The notes under the pieces are model-generated. The model did no database searches, was not told where the DNA came from, and worked only from the letters and a program-made list of their open reading frames with translations. Both the position numbers and the translations under genes were made by a program. Below are positions 36,281 to 48,509 of a stretch of 64,000 nucleotides of DNA, one piece after another. The stretch covers positions 216,001 to 280,000 of the forward strand of contig JAOTOM010004622.1 in the NCBI GenBank assembly GCA_034440615.1. Direction: 5' to 3'. Position 1 is the first letter of the stretch, and the number at the start of each line of letters is the position of its first letter. The DNA is from Ashinkailepas kermadecensis. Lineage: Eukaryota; Arthropoda; Thecostraca; Neolepadidae.

Positions 36281-37124
36281 GATACCACCGGAAGAATATT
36301 GTCCACTTCCGATCACTCAATTCAATGAGAGCTGGCTGTTGACCGGGTATGGGGCGGTGGGAGCAGTTTGGATTGACGCGGTTTGGTGCATACATCTCCC
36401 GGTCTCGCACCTCTGCTCCCACTGACAGGCTTGTGATGGGAAAACTCATTCCAGGTTTCAAATCGTATGTACAGATAGTACATAAATCCAAGCTCATGGC
36501 TCCAAAGCCAAAACCACCATAAATTCATCAAGCTGAATTTGAAGCCAGCAGCTGAAAATGTCACAAAGCTGAAGCCAGCAAATACACATGCCAGGAAGAA
36601 GCCAGCAGATAAAAACGCCAAGAAGCCAAAGCCAGCAGTTAAAAGTGACAAGAAGCTGAAGCCAATGCCAAAACAGAAATGGCTTCTTGAAGCCGAAGAC
36701 ATTCGTTCCTACATCTGTAAACCAGGCAAATACCAGAATCTTAAGGGAGTTCTTTTAATGATTGCAACTACAGAATGAAATTACACATCGGTTAAGCACT
36801 AGCCATTCATTCTAAGTACCAATGGCTAATGCAGTGAAGGAGGAACAACCAATGAACTGGGAGAGGAGCTAGGTTCCATAAGGTTCAGCAATAAATACCA
36901 TAAACGGATTGCAAAAATAATATGACATGGATCACCACTGGAAATACTGAGGCATTCTCGACTTGAACTAATTAGAGAATGACAGGACACATGAACTCTT
37001 CTTGCACATCGCAATCTAGTTGCACATTACAGTCTGATCAACCAAATGACATTGACTTGGCACCACACAGTCCCCTGGCTGCATGGGCATGGTTACATTT
37101 AATGTTGGGATTCTGGATGCAGAG

Positions 37125-37440
37125 ATACAAATGTGTGATCCATTCAATTCGATCCATTGGTATTATTGTGCTTTCAGGTATTCAAGAGACACACTTTACA
37201 CACATTTTACCTAATGTCTTCAAAAGAAGGCTAGGCTAGGTTAGGTTAGGTGGTTTTAATTAGGAAAATACTAGACAAATGTGCTATATTACCTAATGTG
37301 ATGTCTCTAAAGGCTCTTATTTTGCTTTCCAACTGAAAAGTACGCATTTCCAGAGATGAGTGGTTACCTTATCTTAGTAATGTTCATAAACATTGTGGCA
37401 TTGAAAACAATAAAAACATTCAAAAATCACCTTAGCTCTA
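37125..37440 (+). repeat. GGTTAG-rich repeat, copy A (forward, shorter)
   Basis: Has the same order of blocks as copy B with the middle missing: GGTATTATTGTGCTTTCAGG, CTAGGTTAGGTTAGG, CTTATTTTGCTTTCCAACTG, GAGTGGTTACCTTATCTTAG. This third copy shows it is a repeat family rather than a single foldback. Confidence 0.65.
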
Positions 37441-38159
37441 TTCATGTCTGGCTTTTTATGTTATGGGATAAGTTGAGGGGCTGATTTCCCCCCCCCACAC
37501 ACACACATGATATCTTGAAAACTGTATGTCCTAGAGACTCCAAAGTGGGATCAAGTGATTCACTTTGGCCTAAACTACATGATGAACACTCAAAACATCA
37601 AAAAAATGTAAATGGAGCAGTCAGGGGGCAAAATGGGGTAATGTCAGATAGATCATGTTTGCTAAACTGGCAGTTTGATTATTGTAATTAACTGCCAGAT
37701 TCCATTCTTATTAACTAACAACTAATTGAAAAGGACCACTAAACCCTTTTAAATGGTAACAACATGAAAATGTGGCAAGTGAATTACCAGGTGCAACAAG
37801 TTTGGGGTGACAAATTTCAGAGTTTGACAACACTCAATGGAGCATGAAAATAGGAAGTATACCTATGGACACTAGCAGCATACAATTATCTAATAAAAAA
37901 TATTGGTATCATCTGAAAGCATTCTTACAATGTCATACCCATGCACTGAGGTGAGCATGACAGGTAACTCACCTTATATGAGTGAGCATTATTTTATGGA
38001 TTGGTGCAACATTTTGATAGCAAAAATCATCCATGCCCCCCCCCCCCTCCCCCAAACCCCTAGGGCCATTCCAAGTTATCATGGGAAATGCATGCCCTCA
38101 AAATAAGAATCATTGGCAGTGCCAGGTAGTGACAGGAAGGCTGTACAATTAAGTGATGG

Positions 38160-38700
38160 GTCAGATATTTGGTATTATTGTGCTTTGAGGTGGTAACAAG
38201 GCACGTTTTACACACATTTGCCTCCATAAAGCAAACAAATGGGTCAGGTTTGGTTAGGTTATGTTAGTTTAGGTTTTGAAGTTGGAATTTTTTTAAACAA
38301 TCTTTCTTTGTTATTTGAAAATGGTTTTTTTCTTCAAAAGCAGCTGATGCTATGTTAGGTTTTGTTGGGTGAGACTTTTTAAGTTCAAATTTTGTATTAA
38401 ATAAATTGCTTAAAACTTGTCAAATTTTATTCCTTGGATTTGTTTTTATCCAAAGGGAGGTTAGGCTAGGGTAAGTTGGATTTTATTTTATTTCTTACAC
38501 ATTTCTTTTCATGCTATGTTACCTAACTCAAAGCCCCTTTTTTGGTGTTATTTTGCTCACAATCTTAAAAGCATTTGCACAGAAAATGAGTGGTACCATC
38601 ATCTTAGTCACATTCATCAACATTGCATTGAAATGATAAATTCCAAGATTTAATAAAACACCTCAAAGCAAAAATTTACATTTAGACATTTTGTATGAAT
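38160..38700 (+). repeat. GGTTAG-rich repeat, copy B (forward)
   Basis: Contains GGTATTATTGTGCTTTGAGG, CCATAAAGCAAACAAATGGG, several TTAGGTT blocks, then TTATTTTGCTCACAATCTTA and AAAATGAGTGGTACCATC. The reverse complement of 44235-43800 plus 39665-39480 follows the same order with moderate divergence, so B and C form an inverted pair. No ORF is recognised in it. Confidence 0.75.
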
Positions 38701-39479
38701 AGTATTTGTGCACTTCTGTCAATACATAGTGCTGTGAATGGACCAAAATAATGTTCAATTATAAGGAAGAAAGATCAGAAAGTTTCAGGATTCTGTCTCT
38801 AGCAACATGGAGCCATGGCACGGACTTTACAAGCCTAAAAAAATATGTCACTGGAGGTCTCCATAGACAACCCCAGAACTACCCTACCCCTGCCACTGAA
38901 AGTCAATTTTGTTCCTAATAGATGATATTGAATGAGCATGCTCACTTTAAGATATAGCTTGGAGGCATGGAACACATTACATAAATATGGCTCCATTGAC
39001 AGACTCCACATGCCACTGAAAATCATCCTGAAGGATGATTGTTTATCCTGGGCAAGACAAAATGTTTTAAAAAAAAAAGCTGCATGCAAAGAATAGGCAA
39101 TGAAGAAAAAAAATTAAGAAGCCTTTCTCTAGCAATATTGGGCTAGACATGGACACCTCATGCTCCCCGAAATCCATCCTTGGATGTGCCCATGGACAAA
39201 TAAAAAATCTTAAAATCTTAAAATAACTACAAACAACAGCTAAGAAAGGCAAGAAAGATTCAATAACCTGCCCACATTGGCTAGGGGACAGCAGGGGATT
39301 CTCTTCCTCACAGGGGCATAGCAAAAAACCAAAATTGAAAACATTCCTCCTAAAATCCTTGCCTGGGGGTGCTCTTGAGCAACCAACAATTTGGAAGAAA
39401 TTGCCAAATGTGCACAATGAAAATACAGGAAACGTCACAAAGTTTCAGGAATGTATTATCTCTAATGGTTAGAGGATGG

Positions 39480-39665
39480 CATTTAAAACTGTAAATTTGC
39501 ACTATAGTGTTTTATGAATTCTTTGAAGTCATCTTTCCAAAACAATGTTTCTGAACGTGACTAAGATGATCAGGCCACTCATTTTCTGTTTACCTTCCAA
39601 ATGCTTATTTTTCAGTTTGTGAGCAAAATAATACAAAAAGGTGCTTGGATTTAGGTAACATAGAA
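39480..39665 (-). repeat. GGTTAG-rich repeat, copy C, inner part (reverse)
   Basis: The reverse complement reads CTATGTTACCTAAATCCAAG, then TTATTTTGCTCACAAACTGA and AAAATGAGTGGCCTGATCAT, matching 38510-38690. The rest of this copy lies beyond the CR1 LINE at 43800-44235. Confidence 0.75.
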
Positions 39666-40110
39666 CAACAAGTAATGCTCAGAACAAAAAATGTTTTGTT
39701 CTGAAAATCTTCTTAGGTAATGCCTTAAAATGTACATTTGCATACCCAATAATTGATACACTATGGTAAGAATTGCAATTAATTTTGTCCACTTTGTATA
39801 TACATCTGATATGCCAGGTCTGCTCATCATACCATACCATACCATACCTGCAAGACCTGGGAGCAAAGATTCATCACAAGCCTGACTTGGTACTTGTACT
39901 GCCCTCCATACTGCATCCAGTAATACCTGTGACTTCTGACCCTGATTTCAATTTTATTCAGCTACATAGATTACAGATTAGCTTAGAATCTTTTTATGCA
40001 TAAGAATCTAGATCATACCATACTCACATACCTAGGTACCTAGGAGTGGGAAGCAACCTAGTCAAGCAGCTCAACAGGCAGGAGTAGTAACATCCAATAG
40101 GTTCCAGGCA

Positions 40111-40647
40111 TTGGAGGACTGCCCCCAGGATAGTGATAGCAGCAAGGAGAAAGTGCTAGTCATAGGAGATTCTCGTGTGCGGCATTTCGATAGGGTATTC
40201 TGTAAAGGTCGGACAGGTAGGAGGTGCATCACCAGGCCTGGTGCCAAGGTTAGAGACCTGGTCCCAGTGGTGGCACAGGCCACCAGTGAAAATCAGTTTA
40301 GTACAGTTATAGTGCAGGTAGGAGTGAACAACATAGGTCCTGCAAGGAGTGAGGAGCTGCTGCAGGACTACAGGGCCCTTCTGGCCACCATGAAGCAAAG
40401 CAATAGCAGAGTTATTGTGACAGCTATTCTGCCTAGGGCTGGAGTCTCCCCTGAGTGGAGCTCTAGGGCACTGGCAGCCAATGCCAGGGTAGGTAGGCTC
40501 TGCAATGAGTTAGGTTTGACCTTTGTGGACAAGTGGTGCAGGTTTTATGGCTCATCTGACCTCTATCAGAGGGATGGCCTGCACTTCTCCGAGAAGGGGG
40601 TGCAAGTGTTAGGCAAAGTATATGAACATGTCCTTCAGGGAAACTAG
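40111..40647 (+). pseudogene. CR1 ORF1: SGNH/GDSL esterase domain
   Basis: Open frame of about 178 codons with SGNH hydrolase blocks: GDSRVRHFD (nucleophile Ser), VQVGVNNIG (block III Asn) and DGLHFSEKG (catalytic Asp and His). CR1 and related LINEs carry such an esterase in ORF1, thought to aid membrane or RNP handling. There is no convincing ATG at the beginning of the domain, so the N-terminal part (often a zinc-finger or coiled region) appears lost or decayed. It ends 8 bp before the open part of ORF2. Confidence 0.85.
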
Positions 40648-40655
40648 ATAATGGG

Positions 40656-43364
40656 GTGGGGAGGGAAGAATTGGCATTGCCATCTCAGGGATATGCCAAT
40701 AGTGACAGCATAGGCAATATAACCTCACAGTCAGCAAATAGGGGTAGCAGTAGATCAAGGGGGCAGAGTGGTAGCTCATCCAGAGATGATAGAGCTACTC
40801 AACATGAAAAAGCCAAAGAGGGTTATGGAACTTTTGTTAAGTGTATGATGCTTAATGCTCAGAGCATTCGATCCAAATTTGATGAGTTCAAGTGTTATGT
40901 TGCTGAGGAGAAACCAGATTTTGTTTGCATCACTGAGGCATGGGTCAGTGAGGGATATTTTTGGGATAACTTACAGGACTATGAGATCCAGGGATACAAT
41001 ATGTTTTCATGCAATAGGGGTCCAGCAGTGAAAGGGGGTGGTGTAATGCTCTATGTGAATAGCTTATACGGTTCTAAAAAAATAGCAGAAGGGGCAAAAG
41101 CAGATGTGTCTGTGGAGCCCATTTGGCTTGATGTTGCTGTGTGAAAAGGCAACAGCAATACACTGAGGATAGGAGCTTTGTATCGATCAGGAACCTTGCC
41201 ACATTCTCAGCAACTGGAGCTCGATAAGGTGATTTGCGAGGAAATCAGTAGAAACTTTCAGAGGAAATGGCTTATTCTTGGTGACTTTAATCTAAAAGGA
41301 TATGAAAATGTTGGTGTTAGCTCCCCATCATGTAAACTGTTTAGGAAATGCCTTGAAGAGGACTTGTTCTTACACCAGTTTGTAATGGAACCAACCAGAC
41401 AGGGCTCATTCTTGTACCTTGTCTTCTCAGATTTAAGTGATTTAGTTCAAGACTTGACTGTAGGAGAAACTCTGGGAAGAAGTGACCATAACATAGTGCG
41501 ATTTAAGGTACAAATAGCAGGGACAATCAAGGATAATTTGGCAAAGATTCCAAATTTTAACAGGGCAGACTTTGACTGCATGAGAGAGGCTTTAAGTGCC
41601 ATAAAATGGGAAGAATAATTTTTGTATTTAAATCCCTGTGAAATGTGGGAAAAATTCAAATCTTACATGAGGGAAATTCAGATTAGACATGTCCCCCAAA
41701 AGCAAAGGCAAAAAAGAAGGGTAGGAAAGCCAGCATGGCTTACACCAGATTTGATGAGATCAATTAAGGATCAGAAAGATGCATTTAGAGTATTTAAGGA
41801 AGCTTCAAATATCGTAAATATAAGGTCATATCAAAAAGCTAGAGATGCTGTGAAGCAAAAAACCAGAGCAGCAAGGCGAGCAAAAGAATTGGATTTGGCT
41901 AGGAACTGTAATGGGGACAGTAAAAAGTTATTTAGTTTCTACAAGCTAAGTAAAGTTTCAAGCACAATTAGTCCACTGGAAGTAAATGGGACTATATTGA
42001 GTGAGGATGGTGAGATGGTTGAGGAGCTGAGCAAGCAGTTTAAATCAGTGTTTACAGTGGAGAATGTGACAAATCTGCCACCCGTGAACCACAGTTCAGT
42101 GACAGGTGATCAGATACACGATATTTATTTCATTGATAGTGATGTTGTTTTCAATTATATCAGAAAAATAAAGCCAAACAAGGCAGCAGGACCTGATGGA
42201 ATTTATGCTAGGGTATTGTGGGAAGCTGAAAAGGAACTGGCAATTCCACTTAGTATAATATTTTGTAGATCAGTTTCACAAAATGAAATTCCAACAGATT
42301 GGAAAAGGGCAAGTGTAGTTCCTATTTTCAAGAAAGGAGAAAGAGGGAAAGTTGACAATTATAGGCCAGTAAGCCTCACATCCCTAGTCTGCAAGGTACT
42401 CAAATCAATTATCAAGGATAGAATGGTTAGTTTTCTGGAAGGAAACAGATTGATTCAAGATACTCAACATGGGTTTAGAAAAGGGATATCATGTCTCACA
42501 AATCTCTTGGACTTTTTGAATTTTGCCACAGAACAATTTGATCAGGGAAATCAGGTTGATGTAGCATATCTTGACTTTAGTAAGGCCTTTGACAAGGTAC
42601 CCCATAAACGGTTAATGATGCAGCTTCAGGTTCATGGCATTGCAGGTAGCATCCTAAAATGGATAGAGTTGTGGCTTTCAGATAGACAGCAGAGAGTAAT
42701 GCTAAATGGTACAAAGTCATCATGGCAAAATGTTCTTAGTGGAGTCCCTCAGGGGTTGGTACTGGGGCCACTATTGTTCATTATATTTGTGAATAGCATT
42801 GAATGTGGCCTAAGCCGTAAGGTTTTAAAATTTGCGGATGATTTGAAGATCTTTAGGGCAACAACAGGGCACAATGAGCAGGTTTTGCTGCAGAACGACT
42901 TAGACGAGCTTGTGAAGTGGTCCGAAAAATGGCAAATGAAGTTTAATTTTGATAAGTGCAAAGTCATGCATGTAGGTAGGCAGAGTATGAAGGTGCCATA
43001 CTTGATGGGTGGCCAAGTATTATCTGTAACTCAGCAGGAGAAGGACCAAGGTGTTATTTTTAACACAAAATTGGGGGCATCAGAACAGACCAAAGAAGCC
43101 AGGAAAAAGGCACTAAGAATGCTTGGGGCAATACAGAGGAATGTGTCATACAAAAGTGAGGTCATCAGGAAGCTTTACTGTGCATATGTCAGGCCACATT
43201 TAGAATACTGTGTCCAAGCTTGGTCCCCTAGTTATGAGAAAGATTGTTGGCTTTTAGAGAGAGTACAAAAGAGGGCAACAAAAATGGTTAATGATATAGG
43301 CAACTTGGCATATGAGGAAATAATGAAGAAATTGAATAGTTTTCATTTAGATATAGAAGGCTGA
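40656..43364 (+). pseudogene. CR1 ORF2: endonuclease and reverse transcriptase, two stops
   Basis: One reading frame interrupted by TGA at 41142-41144 and TAA at 41616-41618. Endonuclease blocks: LNAQSIRSKFDEF, ITEAW, YRSGT, ILGDFNL, RSDHNIV. Reverse transcriptase blocks: NKAAGPDGI, FKKGE...VDNYRPVSLTS, QHGFRKG, YLDFSKAFDKVPH, GVPQGLVLGPLLF and the catalytic FADDLKI. The usual GVPQGS is GVPQGL here. The frame ends at 43364, and the expected C-terminal part continues in another frame from about 43370. Confidence 0.93.
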
Positions 43365-43369
43365 GAGAT

Positions 43370-43723
43370 CTCATCGAGGTTTTTAAATTTGTTCATGGTC
43401 AGGAACAGGGATATCTCAGGGAAATGTTTGAATTTAACAGAAATCATGCAATTAGAGGTCATCAATTCAAAATTAAAGTTAATCACAGCAGGACAAGGTT
43501 AAGACAGTCTTTCTTCACCAACAGGGTAGTCAAACACTGGAACCAGCTGCCAGGAACCATTGTCAGTAGCAACACACTGAACATCTTTAAAAACAGCATA
43601 GACAATCATTATAAGAATGGGGGATTGTTTTTATGTATTCCAGGGAGGGCTGATGTACAGATTTGGGGGGCAACTGGTTCAGTGTCCAAAAGTGCAACCA
43701 AGAAGGACCCTTGTGGCTCATAG
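43370..43723 (+). pseudogene. CR1 ORF2 C-terminal part after frameshift
   Basis: Encodes LRDLIEVFKFVHG and, further on, FFTNRVVKHWNQLPGTIVS and LNIFKNSIDNHY, the conserved C-terminal signature of CR1/L2 ORF2. It is out of frame with the RT by a small indel near 43360. Confidence 0.85.
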
Positions 43724-43799
43724 TTGCACTGATCTTTTATGTCTTTATGTCTTTAGTTATGCATGAAAAGAACAGCATGAAAACATGAACAGCATGAAC

Positions 43800-44235
43800 A
43801 AAGAACAGCATGAACAGCATGAAAATAAATGCTTCAAAAATAAAATGAAAATGCAATATAACCTAACCTAACCTAGCCCAACCTCCCATTGGAGAAAACT
43901 AAAAAAAACAAACAAAAAACACATTTCAGGAAAAAAAAATTCTGAAAGTTTGAAATAAAAAACCTAACCCAACCTAACATAAGCTGCTTAGAAGAAAAAA
44001 ATTCAATAACAAAAATTAGGACAAATTTTTGACAAATTTTCCATCTTAAGAAACCTAAACTAACCTTACCTAACCAACCCTTATCCATTTGTTTGCTTCA
44101 TGGAGGCAAATGCATGTAAAAACTTGTCCTGTTACCACCTTAGTTAGTTATTTGGGTTTTTGGGCACTTAGACTATTATGGTCATATTGTGCCCATCCTG
44201 CTACCACCTTAAAACACAATAATAACAATAATGGT
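43800..44235 (-). repeat. GGTTAG-rich repeat, copy C, outer part (reverse)
   Basis: Plus strand shows CCTAACCTAACC-type blocks and CCATTTGTTTGCTTCATGGAG, the inverse of copy B. It carries the ultrashort insertion at 44143. It is separated from its inner part (39480-39665) by the CR1 LINE. Confidence 0.75.
44143..44195 (-). mobile_element. Ultrashort LINE-tail insertion, 53 bp
   Basis: Flanked by a 16-bp duplication with one mismatch (44127-44142, 44196-44211; core TACCACCTTA). In element orientation it starts TGGGCAC and the matching arm is GTGCCC, so the stem differs from other copies but still pairs. It sits inside GGTTAG-repeat copy C. Confidence 0.88.
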
Positions 44236-44565
44236 AGTCAGTAGGTGGTTTTACAGTGGCTTTTTGCTCCCAGGTCAGGACCAAGATAGAGACAGATAGA
44301 GATAGATAGAGACCAAGATTGGGCTCAGGACCAAGATAGAGGGAGGAGATCTGACATGATTCACATAAATTAGAAGCGATCATTGATTCTAATATCCACA
44401 TCAGTTACAATAACGAAATAGTTTTCACTGTTGATGCTGTTGAAATAAGTAAAATTAAACCTAAGATCATCAGAAAATAACAATACAATTATTGATTTGT
44501 GTTGAGACTGTACTCAGCTCTACAGAATCTGGCAGCCAACATATGACTGCCATATGACAAATTGG

Positions 44566-44658
44566 TTGGCTGGTTATTGGTTTTACAACACGTCGACCGC
44601 TGAATCATATAGCGTCGCCAATCTCTCATGCCGATTGGTCGCGGGCGAAGAGTAGCAG
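44566..44658 (-). mobile_element. tRNA-derived SINE, family 1, headless
   Basis: 93-bp copy with the perfect 12-bp duplication ATGACAAATTGG (44554-44565, 44659-44670). It contains only body and tail; the tRNA head and its A and B boxes are absent, cut just inside GAAGAGTAGC. Confidence 0.9.
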
Positions 44659-46879
44659 ATGACAAATTGGAGCTATGGTTAAATTAGCAAAGGCTACAGT
44701 AATAAGTCAATTTTCTGAGCAACAGCAGACAAAATGACTACAAAAATATACTTCAATTGACACCAACCAAGTTTATACATTCATACCTGATACTCCTGAC
44801 ATGCTCACACCCCACAAATAATAAACATTCACAACACAACTCACAAGTAGGATGCCTGTGTAATGACCAATTCACATATTGCTGTATGGTTTCAGAATAT
44901 AAAATGGTTGATCAAAGTATACTAAAGACACTGTCTAACGCTTGACTAGTAACACTAGCACTCAACATGTAAGCAACTAGACAGGAGAGCAAATTGCAGC
45001 TGTGAAACCACCTCTTTTCACCAGATATGACAACATGAACAGGCATGGTTCACCTTACTTTCATTCTCCACCTATGGCTGCTCCACCCACCTCGTTTACT
45101 GAAGGGACGCACTCTGACAGCAACCCTGATTTTATTTGATGACATTGTATCGGTAGGAGTTCTAGTAGTCTTTGTGTAGTATAGAACACTGATCCATGCG
45201 TCAGAGAATTAGCATCGTTTCCAAAATATGGTGCTAAGCAGCTTGAGTCTTATTTTCATATGGCATCAAAGTCTTCAACCAAGGCCATGTCCTCCAATTG
45301 AATCCTCAGTGCATGTTGATGTGGGTTGGTAGGTAGGTATGCATGAATCATCCGATACGCACAGCCGGCTCTGTATCGGCTCCAGCTGGCACGCAGTCCG
45401 CACAGGAAGCTCACTTGACTTGTCACTCCTTTAATTACATCTATCTCAGGTGGAGCATAGCAATAAAATGCCATACACATCCACAACAAGGCGAAATCAG
45501 CACGGCACCAACCACCTACATAGACTTGCCAGCGCACACAGCCCCCGATCCAGAGTATATTAGAGAACGGGTACACCCAAGTTTAGTATATTCTCAGATC
45601 TAGTATATACTGTGTCTTAGTGACGTCACAGCTTGAATATTCGATATTCTACTAGAATGTGGTGGACATCTGGCAGATTATAGAATCCTATAGTAAAATA
45701 TTCCAAATCTAGCAGATTCCTGGCAATTTCATTTCACAGCAGGTTCCTTTTCTGTCGAGGCTCGGCGCACGACTGGCCTTGAGGGCCAGCCGGTCGTCAT
45801 GGCAACGACTCTAGGCCCCGCCCTCCGGGAGTCAGCCGGCCGGTTTTGTGTAATGTCCTCGTTTACCGGCAAGGAAACATACTTTTTCGAGGAGATGCAA
45901 GTAAAAACGATCCGGATTCGTATGTAAAATTCTTCAGGCATTCGCATGATGTCAAATTTGCATACATACAATAAAAATTGCGTGCGTAAAACCGTGGCAA
46001 ATATTGGCGTTTTGGCTTGACATGCACGCAAGGTGCTGCCGAGTATCGCCTTGGCTACGTCACAGGCCCGGAACAACTTGACCGCACCCCGCCCCGATCA
46101 GTACACAACGCTTCCAAGTAGTCCAAGGATAGATATAACATGTCATGTATCTGCTTCTTTCACCATAAGTTTCCTTCAGGGCCCTATGACGTCACAAAAC
46201 GATAATCAATCCATCGTCAGTTCCGCAGGCACATGCGAAAATACCAGGACGGGGTGATCTTGATCATATTCTTAATGGAAATTCGTAGGCAAGGCAGAAT
46301 CGGTGGATTAAGGAGCAGAAGGCGAGGGGAGATTCCCCCTCAAATATGTGAACCTTGCCGTCAATCATAGTCGGGAACGTATGTGTGAATCTGGGACCAC
46401 GCTTCCACGATAGATTTAAGGTTTCTGAAAATTATTATGAGTGCACAATACATGAAGGCAATGGGCTGACCCAAATGGATTGAGGGACGCATACCTACCA
46501 CATATAATCCCATGTCAAAAGTTGAAATTATTGGGAAAGCAAAGCCAACATTGGGGGTGGGGTGGCTCAAGTGCCCACACAAAAGCATAGAAAGCCAAAC
46601 ACCTGCGCTTGGTCATAAAGTCATGAAGTGTCTAGACTTAATAAGAGCCACAGGGGCCCATCCAGTTAAGTCTGTAAATGGAAGATACCATAAGCCCGGT
46701 AAAAAGACCCACCCCAACCATCACCACATCCTAAAGAAACTATCCACCAGCATCCCACACGCCTATCAATGCCTATCTACCCTAGCTATCCAGCCCTATT
46801 CCCTTGATCCCTCTGAACACATGTGGATTGAATGCCTTACCAATAATTTTCAAACTGCATCCATGCCTGCTTAAAGGGG

Positions 46880-47062
46880 TCTGTGCCGTACACACTTAGC
46901 ATAAATTTCACCCCATCCACCACAAATTAGAACTAAAAACAAATATTTTCCTGTCTAAAAAATGTGTCCACCCTACTTTTAAATGCATTCAATGTGGAAC
47001 TCCCCACAACATCAGCAGGCAGCCTATTCCACTGCTCAACAACTCCTTGACTGAAGACCTGT
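46880..47062 (-). mobile_element. LINE 3' fragment (CR1/L2-type C-terminus)
   Basis: The minus strand encodes VFSQGVVEQWNRLPADVV then STLNAFKSRVDTFF and a stop, the conserved C-terminal signature of CR1/L2 ORF2. The region to about 46500 may be its 3' UTR. It is a different subfamily from the 40 kb LINE. Confidence 0.75.
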
Positions 47063-47903
47063 TGTCACTTAACCCGCGCCGTCTCGGGGCGGGGGGTGAT
47101 AAGCGCTCCCCCCCAAGGTTTTCCGCGGATTGTGAAAAAACGGCGCACGGCAGCGCGCCGAAATTTAGCATGCCTTTTCCCACATCAATTTGGCATGTTG
47201 TGTCAAAATTGTCAGGTCAGGTCATATAGGGTCAGCGAGTTAGTCAAGGTCAAGTGAGGTCACCTCCAGAAATGTTCAACCAGTCGTCACGCTTTAACGG
47301 ATAAAGATATTTTAATGAAACTTTCAGCGTTTGCTTATCTTTAGGGACGAAACGAAACAAAACGCACGAGACGATTAAAAAAAAATATTATTTCCCGTTT
47401 TTGATTACTTATTAGTTTTGCATATTTGCCCATGAGAGCTAAAATATAAGATTCTGGTTAAAGTAAGCATTTTTATAAGAGCGAGTTGACTTTGAACAAC
47501 GTTATTTTTCGTCCGCTCTACCAATTATAAAAATAAGAATCAATGAAAATTGAAAACTCAAAATTTTGAAATTTCAACAAAAAAAAAGATTTTTAGGTGG
47601 GAAAAAGTGTTATGCCATGGTCCATTTCGCCTTCATTTTCTGATTCCAGCTATTTTTTTGTTTTTCGAAATCTCCCCAAAATTAACTCCCCAGAGCCAGC
47701 AACATGATGCAAGTCGTGAAAACCTATGCCAACCAGTGACGTCACTTTTTTGGGGGATACATTTTGTACGCTAAACGTTGCCCTCCTATAGCAGGAAAAA
47801 CAGAAAATATTGGAAGATGGTTTTGTTGTAGTAGATATGGACATACAATAACCATTCCCATGTTCTCCAGTTCAACGGGGAAACATTTTGATGCGATGAC
47901 AAC

Positions 47904-48169
47904 CAGGGTGGATACAGGGTGTGGCACTGAGGGCATGTGCCCCCCCCCACACACATGGAAGGAGGCGTCCCTCCGGCCGGGAAAAGGCGGCTGTGAAAGA
48001 AAAAGGCACTCATTGGAAGGACAGGCGCCCCTTCGGGAAGGACCGAGTGCAATCCCGTCTATTTTTTTTTCAGCCAGAGGCTTCCAGGTGCTTTCGCAGT
48101 GGCGCCGCTCCAACGAAATTGCGCCTCTCCAGACAAGTGCCCCCATGACAATTCCTAGATCCACCCCTG
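47904..48169. mobile_element. hAT-like MITE, 266 bp
   Basis: Ends CAGGGTGGATACAGG and CCTAGATCCACCCCTG are imperfect terminal inverted repeats. Flanks ATGACAAC and ATTACAAC are an 8-bp target duplication with one mismatch, the hAT length. It is rich in C and G runs and has no transposase. Confidence 0.75.
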
Positions 48170-48509
48170 ATTACAACATTGCTCTCTCGCGGTTATGAAC
48201 TTCGGCTGGTTATACGATCGTGGGCATTCACGTGGCTTCTCTTGGAAATGTGACAACTTCCGTTGAACCATAAAGAGGAAAGCGGACAATTTGAAGAAAA
48301 AAAAGTTATGTATTTTATATCTCTGGAACAGCAATGTGGCAGTGTAAATTAAAAGCCAGCGATGAGATCGCCGTCCGAACAGGTTCTGACGGATTTCTTG
48401 GGGGAGCTCCTAGTCATATAGGATATGAGTGCCTGCTATCACAACGGCTGCAAACAAAAATAGATTTAACCCTCCTATTCCTATTACAGTAAATCATTGT
48501 ACATATACC

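Larger units (their letters stand above)
39990..43790 (+). mobile_element. CR1-type non-LTR retrotransposon (LINE), inactive
   Basis: A two-ORF LINE on the plus strand: an esterase-type ORF1 (40111-40647) and an ORF2 with apurinic-type endonuclease and reverse transcriptase (40656-43364, continuing in another frame to 43723). The tail has two copies of ATGTCTTT followed by imperfect GAACAGCAT repeats. The 5' boundary is uncertain and ORF1 may be shortened. It has inserted into the reverse arm of a GGTTAG-rich repeat (see 39480 and 43800). Two in-frame stops and a frameshift show the copy is dead, though the damage is light. Confidence 0.92.

Noticed and set aside
37220..44070. Telomere-type TTAGG array
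   Set aside because: TTAGGTT blocks are irregular, interspersed and on both strands as part of a repeat family, not a telomeric array.
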